DNA from: Patescibacteria group bacterium
GTDB taxonomy: Bacteria > Patescibacteriota > Minisyncoccia > Phycocordibacterales > PALSA-1337
Assembly: GCA_028864955.1 (NCBI GenBank)
Contig: JAGWLE010000043.1
Location: forward strand, 1-5,719
Direction of reading: 5' to 3'
DNA: 5,719 bases
This document shows, one piece after another, positions 1 through 4,616 of the stretch. The first letter of the stretch is position 1; each line of letters starts with the position of its first letter. The notes under the pieces were generated by a model. The model was not told the DNA's origin. It saw only the letters and a list, made by a program, of their open reading frames with translations, and made no database searches. Both the position numbers and the translations under genes were made by a program.

Positions 1-1
1 C

Positions 2-127
2 ATTACCCTGCCAGAAGAGATCGATGTCGATGAGGCCGAAGCCATCGAGAAGCATGGACTTTTGATATTGAAACTTCCGAAACTCGATAAGAGAAAGCAG
101 TCAAAACTCAAAGTCAAGATGGCGTAA
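2..127 (+). CDS. Hsp20/alpha-crystallin family small heat-shock protein, C-terminal fragment
   Basis: The reading frame is open from the left edge to a TAA at 125-127 and gives 41 residues, starting ITLPEEIDVDEAEA. This matches the end of the alpha-crystallin domain of bacterial Hsp20 proteins, where a 'LPEEVD...KAxxxNGxLxIxLPK' segment forms the last beta strands. Here the segment reads LPEEID, then HGLLILKLPK at residues 18-27. The basic tail ends KLKVKMA, and its L-K-V resembles the I-x-I/V motif that docks into neighbouring subunits when small heat-shock proteins assemble. Such proteins are ATP-independent cytoplasmic chaperones that hold unfolding proteins. The start, promoter and most of the domain lie outside the window. 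The gene converges on gyrB with only six bases between the two stop codons, leaving no room for a dedicated terminator. The family call is fairly sure despite the short fragment. Confidence 0.8.
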   Translation: MTLPEEIDVDEAEAIEKHGLLILKLPKLDKRKQSKLKVKMA

Positions 128-133
128 TCCGCC

Positions 134-2293
134 TTAGATATCGAGTGTCGCCAGTTTGGCATTTGACTGGATAAATGACTTTCTGGCCGGCACATCGTCG
201 CCCATGAGCATGTCGAAAACCTTGTCGGCATCCTGGGCGTCTTCGATCGTGACTTGCTTCAGGATGCGGCGGGACGGATCCATGGTCGTCTCCCAGAGTT
301 CATCGGAGTTCATCTCGCCGAGACCCTTGTAGCGCTGGATGGAGACCTTGGCTTCGCGGCCTTTTCGCTCCGCCAGCTCTGCCTCGCTCGCAAGCTCCTC
401 GGGAGACTGGCTCTCTCTAGCGGCCGCATATGCGCCGGCTGCTACCAAAAGCTCTTCCTTGGCCGTTTCGAGTTCGGCTGATTCGGCAGCCTCGATCTCG
501 ACATTCTTGCCCAAAGCCTTGGTCTTCTCCTCTTCACTGTAGAAATAGAGAAGCTCCTTGCCCCGCTTGACCTTATACAGCGGCGGCTGGGCGATGTAGA
601 CGTAACCGTTATCGACAAGCGGACGAAAATATCTATAGAGCAGCGTCAGGATCAGCGTGCGGATGTGGGCACCGTCAACATCGGCATCGGTTGCCAGAAT
701 AATCTTGTGGTATCGCAAGCGCGCCAAGTCAAATGTATCGCCGATGGCCGTGCCAAAGGCCAGGACGAGATTTTTGATCTGTTCGGAGGAGAGCATGCGG
801 TCGAGGCGGGCTCGCTCGATGTTCAAAATCTTGCCGCGCAGAGGCAGAATGGCCTGGATGCGGCGATCCCTGCCCTGTTTGGCCGTGCCGCCGGCCGAAT
901 CGCCCTCCACGATGAATAGCTCCGACTCGGCAGGATCGGACGATTGGCAATCTGCAAGTTTGCCCGGCAAAGTCATGCCTTCGAGCGCGCCTTTGCGCAG
1001 GACCGAATCCTTGGCGGCTTTGGCGGCTTTACGGGCCTTCATGGCCAAGATGACTTTATTGACGATCGAGCGGGCATCATCGGGGTTCTCTTCGAGAAAA
1101 GCCCCGAAGGCGTCGCCAAAGACTTGCGCCACCGCGCCTTGAGCCTCAGTCGAACCCAGCTTGGCCTTTGTCTGGCCTTCGAACTGGACCTCGCGCAGCT
1201 TGACGGAGACAACGGCTGTCAGGCCTTCGAGCACATCATCCCCGGTAAACGTGTCTTCGCCATTCTTGGCGAGGTTGTTGTTCTTTGCATAAGCATTCAA
1301 AATGCGCGTCAGAGCCGTTTTGAAACCTGTGACATGCGTGCCGCCTTCAGGATTGTAGATATTGTTGGCGAATGCCAAAACACGGGAAGAAACGTCATCG
1401 GCGTATTGCAATGCGACTTCGACCGATTCGACGCCCTCGACTTTCTTATCGACATAAAAAATATTTTTGTTAGCCGGCTTGAGGAGCTGGTTCGTGAATT
1501 TGATGAGCGAGACGAGGCCGTTTTCGAAATAGAACGAGAACGACGGCAGATCGGCACCGGTTTCGCGGACATAGAAAAGTTCGTCATCCGAGCCAAACGT
1601 GGCTGCCTGCTCGCGGGCGTCGATCACGGTGATACGCAAACCGCGGACGAGATAAGCTTGCTGGCGCATTTGATTGACGATGCGCTTGAAGTCCATGACG
1701 ATGCCCTCCTTGAAAATCGAGGGGTCGGGCTCGAACAGCACGATCGTGCCGTGAAGTTTGGTCGAACCGATCTTCTTGACGGCGGCCTTGCGCTTGCCGA
1801 TGGCGTATTCCTGGAGGTAGATGCCGCCATCGGTGTGGACGATGGCCTTCAAATACGTTGAAAGGGCGTTTACCACGGACGCGCCGACGCCGTGGAGACC
1901 GCCAGAAACCTTGTAGCCGCTGTCTTCGCCGCCAAATTTGCCGCCGGCGTGGAGCATGGTCATGACCATCTCGAGGGCGGAGAGTTTGGTCTGCTTGTGG
2001 ACGCCGACGGGGATGCCACGGCCGTTATCGGCGACACGCACGCGATGTCCCGGCAAAAGCGCGATTTCGATGTCATTGGCAAAGCCGCCCATGGCCTCGT
2101 CGCGCGAGTTGTCGAAAATCTCGGTGACGAGGTGGTGGAGACCGTCCGGACCGGTCGTGCCGATATACATGCCCGGACGCTTGCGGACAGGTTCGAGACC
2201 CTCGAGGACGGTGATCGACGAGGCGTCATAATGCTCTCCGGAGCCCTTTTTAGTCTTTTTATCGGTGGTTTTTTCGTCAGTTTTGGCTGCCAT
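134..2293 (-). CDS. gyrB: DNA gyrase subunit B (type IIA topoisomerase ATPase/TOPRIM subunit)
   Basis: This 719-residue protein is complete. With GyrA it forms the enzyme that uses ATP to introduce negative supercoils. The GHKL ATPase domain shows VRKRPGMYIG (36-45), the catalytic-Glu/Asn segment EIFDNSRDEA (58-67), DNGRGI (89-94) and GGLHGVG (131-137). The transducer domain carries the ATP-contacting QTK (374-376). The TOPRIM domain has EGDSAGG (463-469, metal-binding Glu463) and DADVD (536-540), followed by RYKGLGEMN (654-662) and WETTMDP (667-673). The C-terminus NAKLATLDI is typical of GyrB. An Ala/Glu-rich stretch at about 586-648 makes the protein some 50 residues longer than compact GyrB proteins such as that of Bacillus; it sits near where the E. 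coli insertion falls. ParE is the main alternative, since the motifs are shared; the end of the protein favours GyrB. The ATG at 2291-2293 lacks a clear Shine-Dalgarno sequence. Nothing suggests a frameshift or loss of active-site residues. Confidence 0.95.
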   Translation of the reverse strand: MAAKTDEKTTDKKTKKGSGEHYDASSITVLEGLEPVRKRPGMYIGTTGPDGLHHLVTEIFDNSRDEAMGGFANDIEIALLPGHRVRVADNGRGIPVGVHKQTKLSALEMVMTMLHAGGKFGGEDSGYKVSGGLHGVGASVVNALSTYLKAIVHTDGGIYLQEYAIGKRKAAVKKIGSTKLHGTIVLFEPDPSIFKEGIVMDFKRIVNQMRQQAYLVRGLRITVIDAREQAATFGSDDELFYVRETGADLPSFSFYFENGLVSLIKFTNQLLKPANKNIFYVDKKVEGVESVEVALQYADDVSSRVLAFANNIYNPEGGTHVTGFKTALTRILNAYAKNNNLAKNGEDTFTGDDVLEGLTAVVSVKLREVQFEGQTKAKLGSTEAQGAVAQVFGDAFGAFLEENPDDARSIVNKVILAMKARKAAKAAKDSVLRKGALEGMTLPGKLADCQSSDPAESELFIVEGDSAGGTAKQGRDRRIQAILPLRGKILNIERARLDRMLSSEQIKNLVLAFGTAIGDTFDLARLRYHKIILATDADVDGAHIRTLILTLLYRYFRPLVDNGYVYIAQPPLYKVKRGKELLYFYSEEEKTKALGKNVEIEAAESAELETAKEELLVAAGAYAAARESQSPEELASEAELAERKGREAKVSIQRYKGLGEMNSDELWETTMDPSRRILKQVTIEDAQDADKVFDMLMGDDVPARKSFIQSNAKLATLDI

Positions 2294-2326
2294 ACATGAA
2301 AAAAGCGTAACTGCTTTCGTGCCCTA

Positions 2327-2335
2327 AGTATACCA
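2327..2335 (-). promoter_or_regulatory. Candidate extended -10 promoter of gyrB
   Basis: Read on the minus strand, the site is TGGTATACT: a TG dinucleotide one base before TATACT, which matches TATAAT at five of six positions. Extended -10 elements can work without a good -35, and none is seen 16-18 bases upstream. Transcription would begin near 2320 and give a leader of about 27 bases. The site lies between the upstream terminator hairpin and the gyrB start, where a separate gyrB promoter would be expected. Assigned from sequence match alone. Confidence 0.4.
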
Positions 2336-2343
2336 AATGCCTA

Positions 2344-2373
2344 TGCAAAATGCACGCCTTTTGGCGTGCATTT
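2344..2373 (-). terminator. Intrinsic terminator hairpin between the small coiled-coil gene and gyrB
   Basis: AAATGCACGCC (2348-2358) and GGCGTGCATTT (2363-2373) form a perfect 11-bp stem around a four-base loop. On the minus strand the GC-rich core is followed by TTTT and then GCAT. It lies 44 bases past the stop of the small gene at 2417 and upstream of the gyrB promoter candidate, so it probably ends that transcript. The T-run is short, so termination may be partial. On the plus strand only three T residues follow. Confidence 0.6.
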
Positions 2374-2375
2374 CA

Positions 2376-2399
2376 TGGCTCTGTTGAGAGCTATTTTTT
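2376..2399 (+). terminator. Terminator-like hairpin oriented for plus-strand transcripts
   Basis: TGGCTCT (2376-2382) pairs with AGAGCTA (2387-2393), including one G-U pair, around a GTTG loop, and is followed on the plus strand by six T residues (2394-2399). This is the layout of an intrinsic terminator for plus-strand RNA. No plus-strand gene lies just upstream; the nearest is Hsp20, which ends at 127, and the DNA between is gyrB read in antisense. It sits three bases from the preceding hairpin, so together they could act as a bidirectional terminator. Confidence 0.45.
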
Positions 2400-2416
2400 A
2401 TGCAGTAAATTTGATT

Positions 2417-2680
2417 TTATTTGTATGTAATTGCCTTTGTAATAACCACGATCTGATCGGCTATTAAGTCGACTTTCTTAGACATTCCCAGTATGACTGA
2501 CCGTGTGTCTTCAATTTGTTCGAATACTTTTTCAAACCCGTCATTTGTGTATTGTTTGAGTTCATCAAAGCGCTTGTCGACTTTTGAGAAGTTATCATTT
2601 ACATGCTGAACAAAGTTATTAAATTCCTGGCTCGTCACAGTATCTACAAGTGGAGACATTGTCATAGTATTCATTCGCAA
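2417..2680 (-). CDS. Small coiled-coil protein of unknown function
   Basis: I do not recognise a named family. From the TTG at 2678-2680 the product has 87 residues; from the first ATG (2672-2674) it has 85, and further ATG codons follow at residues 6 and 8, so the start is uncertain. No convincing ribosome-binding site precedes any of them. The chain is hydrophilic and appears mostly helical, with no signal peptide or membrane segment. It contains a repeated N-D-x-F-x-K-V pattern at residues 28-34 and 46-52, 18 residues apart, within a stretch (NFSKVDKRFDELK...FEKVFEQIEDT) that resembles the short 'KVDKRFDELE'-type coiled-coil proteins common in bacteria. The end (IADQIVVITKAI) is hydrophobic and could continue the oligomer interface. 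Base composition is visibly more AT-rich than in the neighbouring genes, which suggests a lineage-specific or acquired gene. It has its own promoter candidate and terminator, so it is probably a single-gene unit. Confidence 0.6.
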   Translation of the reverse strand: MRMNTMTMSPLVDTVTSQEFNNFVQHVNDNFSKVDKRFDELKQYTNDGFEKVFEQIEDTRSVILGMSKKVDLIADQIVVITKAITYK

Positions 2681-2714
2681 AATATTAAGCTTTTAATCTC
2701 ACCCGAACCCGAAT

Positions 2715-2749
2715 CCATGTCTACATAAAATCTGTTGAACCAGACATGG
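2715..2749. repeat. Perfect 8-bp inverted repeat in the leader of the small coiled-coil gene
   Basis: CCATGTCT (2715-2722) and AGACATGG (2742-2749) are exact inverted copies separated by 19 AT-rich bases. The repeat lies between the TATAAT at 2776-2781 and the small gene's start, so it would form a stem-loop in that gene's leader RNA. It could equally be a split operator for a dimeric regulator. No T-run follows on either strand, so it is not a terminator. Confidence 0.4.
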
Positions 2750-2775
2750 TGACCTTAGATGATGAAAACACGCTA

Positions 2776-2781
2776 ATTATA
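2776..2781 (-). promoter_or_regulatory. Candidate -10 box (TATAAT) for the small coiled-coil gene
   Basis: A perfect TATAAT occurs on the minus strand in the gap after the PheRS gene. No good -35 sequence is found 16-18 bases upstream, so this rests on the hexamer and its position alone. It implies a start near 2769 and a leader of about 90-95 bases containing the inverted repeat at 2715-2749. A perfect hexamer in AT-rich DNA can arise by chance. Confidence 0.35.
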
Positions 2782-2842
2782 GTCTCATGCAAGAAAATGC
2801 ACCAGCTCACAAGCACGAAATTATGTGCTCGAGTAATTTTTA

Positions 2843-3982
2843 TTATCGGATTTCGGCCTTAAGTTCACTTTTTGTCCGCTCGATGATTTTGTCCTGAATG
2901 GCGTTCACTTCGTCATTGGTGAGCGTTCGTTCCGGCGAACGATAGACGATGCGGAATGTGTAGCTGACTTTGCCGTCGCCGAACTTCTTTGCATTTTCGT
3001 AGGTATCCGTGAGCTTGACCTCCTCGATGAGATTGCCGGCGTATTCACGGACGATCTCAAAGTAGTTGTTCAGTCCGACATTCTTGTCGACGACAAACGA
3101 GATATCGCGCAAAGTTGAGGGATACTTGCTGACCTCCTTGTATTTCGAATTGATGTCCGTGAATTGTTTGGTGATGCGCGGATCTTCCGACCAAAGAATG
3201 CGGATGTCGGGAATGCCCATTTTGATCATGGCCAAACGCTCGCCGAAGCCGAAGGCCCAGCCGTTGTAAACCTCCGGATCAAGGCCGAAATTCTTGAGCA
3301 CGATCGGATTGACCAGCCCGGCGCCGTTGACTTCCAGCCATGTGTCATTGAACATGATGTCCATTTCCAGACTTTCCACCGTGTACGGGAAGTTGTCTTC
3401 CAAGAACTGGTACTTGATCTTGTCGCCGAAAACGCCTTTGGCGAGATCTATCTGCACCGCCTTCAATTCATCCTGGTCGATGATCTTTTTGGACTTCTTG
3501 CAGATGAGCAGGCCGTCGATCTGGTGGAAGGCCGGGTAATGATGCCGATCGATCTCATCTTTGCGGTAGACTATGCCTGGCGCCAAAGCCTTGATCTCCC
3601 CTTTCGATTCCAAGCGTTTCAGAACTTCTGGATCCTTCAGATAGAAAGACCAGAACGCCGTCATCTGCGTGCGCAGCAGCCGATCAGGCGTGACATAGTA
3701 TGTGTCAGTCTCGCGGCGGCTGGGATGATCTTTGGGCGTGTTCAGGAGGTCGAAATCCTGCTCGACGGTGATGATTCGCGGAAAATCGACGATATCGAAG
3801 TCCTTGAAACGCGGCAGGTTGATGATCTGATCAAAGAGGATCTTGACCGGTGAATTGGGCTTCTTTGAGAGGTCGGGCAGTGCCAGCAGACGCTTCATGC
3901 GCAGGCTTTTGAAGTCAGTGCGTTTTTCGAGTTCAGCCAGGAGTTCTTTCTCCGTGGGGTCCGTGATGACCAGGTGTCGCAT
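2843..3982 (-). CDS. pheS: Single-chain phenylalanine--tRNA ligase (PheS-like catalytic domain fused to an FDX-ACB domain)
   Basis: This 379-residue class II synthetase charges tRNA-Phe with phenylalanine. Catalytic-core marks are DHPSR (85-89), LLRT (102-105), motif 2 GIVYRKDEID (136-145) followed by HYPAFHQIDG (148-157), the substrate-pocket segment FPYTVESLEMD (198-208), WLEVNGAGLVNP (215-226), and motif 3 GWAFGFGERLAM (241-252). Residues 285-379, from SKYPSTLRDISF through RIVYRSPERTLTNDEV, match the FDX-ACB anticodon-binding domain, which in ordinary bacteria ends the separate PheT chain. The long N-terminal coiled coil of bacterial PheS is absent. This domain plan is that of the monomeric mitochondrial enzyme (human FARS2), which the sequence also resembles as I recall it. 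Motif 3 lacks one residue compared with the usual G-x-G-x-E-R. The ATG at 3980-3982 is preceded by AGGA (3993-3996) ten bases upstream, the clearest ribosome-binding site in the window. PheT is not adjacent. The symbol is approximate, since this is not a standard alpha subunit. Confidence 0.9.
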   Translation of the reverse strand: MRHLVITDPTEKELLAELEKRTDFKSLRMKRLLALPDLSKKPNSPVKILFDQIINLPRFKDFDIVDFPRIITVEQDFDLLNTPKDHPSRRETDTYYVTPDRLLRTQMTAFWSFYLKDPEVLKRLESKGEIKALAPGIVYRKDEIDRHHYPAFHQIDGLLICKKSKKIIDQDELKAVQIDLAKGVFGDKIKYQFLEDNFPYTVESLEMDIMFNDTWLEVNGAGLVNPIVLKNFGLDPEVYNGWAFGFGERLAMIKMGIPDIRILWSEDPRITKQFTDINSKYKEVSKYPSTLRDISFVVDKNVGLNNYFEIVREYAGNLIEEVKLTDTYENAKKFGDGKVSYTFRIVYRSPERTLTNDEVNAIQDKIIERTKSELKAEIR

Positions 3983-4027
3983 AGTGCTCTCATCCTAGCA
4001 AAAAAGCGTATTATTCTCTACTTTTCC

Positions 4028-4075
4028 TTTTAACTTTTAACTTATAACTTTTGACTTTTGACTTATAACTTATAC
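4028..4075. repeat. Heptamer tandem repeat between tRNA-Thr and the PheRS gene
   Basis: Six full seven-base units run without gaps from 4028 to 4069: TTTTAAC, TTTTAAC, TTATAAC, TTTTGAC, TTTTGAC, TTATAAC. A partial unit, TTATAC, ends at 4075. The consensus is TTWTRAC. Units also group into a 21-base higher-order repeat, (TTTTRAC)2-TTATAAC, present twice with an A-to-G change in two units of the second copy. The array stops two bases short of the tRNA 3' end and occupies most of the gap before the PheRS leader. It contains promoter-like words (TTGACT, TATAAC) merely as a result of its composition. Confidence 0.85.
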
Positions 4076-4077
4076 TG

Positions 4078-4150
4078 AGCCACCTCCCGGGCTTGAACCG
4101 GGGACCCACGCTTTACAAAAGCGTTGCTCTACCAACTGAGCTAAGGTGGC
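4078..4150 (-). tRNA. tRNA-Thr, anticodon UGU
   Basis: A complete 73-base cloverleaf folds on the minus strand. The acceptor stem pairs GCCACCT (4144-4150) with AGGTGGC (4079-4085). The D arm is GCTC/GAGC with an AGTTGGTA loop, the anticodon arm is ACGCT/AGCGT with loop TTTGTAA, the variable loop has five bases, and the T arm is CCCGG/CCGGG with loop TTCAAGC. The anticodon TGT (4115-4117) reads ACA threonine codons; G35 and U36 are threonine identity bases, and the G1-C72 and C2-G71 pairs also fit. The discriminator base is U, followed by CAG, so CCA is not encoded and must be added by a nucleotidyltransferase. The gene begins seven bases after the T-run of the terminator at 4157-4184. Confidence 0.95.
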
Positions 4151-4156
4151 GTCGCC

Positions 4157-4184
4157 AAAAAAAAGAATACCCTATCCAGGGCAT
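4157..4184 (-). terminator. Intrinsic terminator after the small membrane-protein gene
   Basis: On the minus strand ATGCCCT (4178-4184) pairs with AGGGTAT (4167-4173), with one G-U pair, around a four-base loop (4174-4177). It is followed by TC and a run of eight T residues (4157-4164). It lies 12 bases past the stop of the membrane-protein gene and is well placed to end an rpsB-tsf-membrane protein transcript before the tRNA gene. Confidence 0.8.
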
Positions 4185-4192
4185 CTGCGCAA
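4164..4192 (-). promoter_or_regulatory. Candidate tRNA-Thr promoter overlapping the terminator
   Basis: On the minus strand TTGCGC (4187-4192) and TATTCT (4164-4169) are separated by 17 bases. They match the -35 and -10 consensus at three and four of six positions. Transcription would begin near 4157, giving a leader of about six bases before the tRNA, a plausible length. The terminator stem lies largely in the spacer. The match is weak; it is proposed because no other room exists for a tRNA promoter unless RNA polymerase reads through the terminator. Confidence 0.3.
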
Positions 4193-4195
4193 AAC

Positions 4196-4570
4196 CTATT
4201 TGTCCGCGATCCTCTTCAAATAAAATGAGGCGCCGGCCGGATTGACGTCTGCCCGGCCGCGGACAGCATCGATGACCTTCTTCGAGTGCGGATTCTGCAA
4301 GGCGCGAGCTTTGATCTCGACGTACACTGCGCGCACATGGTAGAGCACATGATATGCCAGCCATTCGGCGATATGGATAAATGTGCGACGGTTGAGATAT
4401 GAAATCGCGCGCTTGACGGATGCGAATATGGTGAGGAACATCTCGTCGCTCCGCTTGCCGAGACGAGAAACCACCGTCGCATGACCAGAAGATATCTCAT
4501 GGCGCTTCAAGAGAAGCATAGCCACAATGCCGGCAAAGGCGAGATAGAACAATATGATGAGGGTATACAT
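4196..4570 (-). CDS. Small single-pass membrane protein of unknown function
   Basis: I do not recognise a named family. The 124-residue product opens with one hydrophobic helix at about residues 2-22 (YTLIILFYLAFAGIVAMLLL), followed at once by Lys-Arg, so the positive-inside rule predicts an outside N-terminus and a cytoplasmic C-terminal domain. No signal-peptidase motif is apparent, so the helix is probably a retained anchor. The rest is basic and probably helical; residues 49-90 (FASVKRAISYLNRRTF...VEIKARAL) mix Arg/Lys with aromatic and aliphatic residues and could lie along the membrane or bind RNA or DNA, which is speculation. The ATG at 4568-4570 follows tsf by 46 bases with no clear Shine-Dalgarno sequence or promoter, and the strong terminator comes 12 bases past the stop, so co-transcription with rpsB-tsf is likely. 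Composition is like that of neighbouring genes, and the reading frame with its well-placed membrane helix looks real. Confidence 0.7.
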   Translation of the reverse strand: MYTLIILFYLAFAGIVAMLLLKRHEISSGHATVVSRLGKRSDEMFLTIFASVKRAISYLNRRTFIHIAEWLAYHVLYHVRAVYVEIKARALQNPHSKKVIDAVRGRADVNPAGASFYLKRIADK

Positions 4571-4616
4571 GATGAGTCGGAGTAGGTGAGACCTTCAAAA
4601 CGCTCAAATCCCTTGC

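Noticed and set aside
944..1861. Plus-strand open frame of 305 codons
   Set aside because: It lies wholly antisense to gyrB, whose motifs are intact; the translation shows no family signature and fits a shadow of biased codon use.
2746..2862. Plus-strand frame of 38 codons beginning MVTLDDENT
   Set aside because: It overlaps the end of PheRS in antisense, has no clear ribosome-binding site, and its composition looks like translated non-coding DNA.
3164..3853. Plus-strand open frame of 229 codons
   Set aside because: It is antisense to the PheRS catalytic domain, with no recognisable domain and no ribosome-binding site.
4010..4015. AATAAT as the -10 box of the PheRS gene
   Set aside because: It matches five of six bases, but no -35 is seen, and AT-rich DNA next to the repeat array makes chance matches likely.
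4051..4076. TTGACT and TATACT as a plus-strand promoter
   Set aside because: The spacing is 14 bases, the words follow from the heptamer composition, and the transcript would be antisense to the tRNA.
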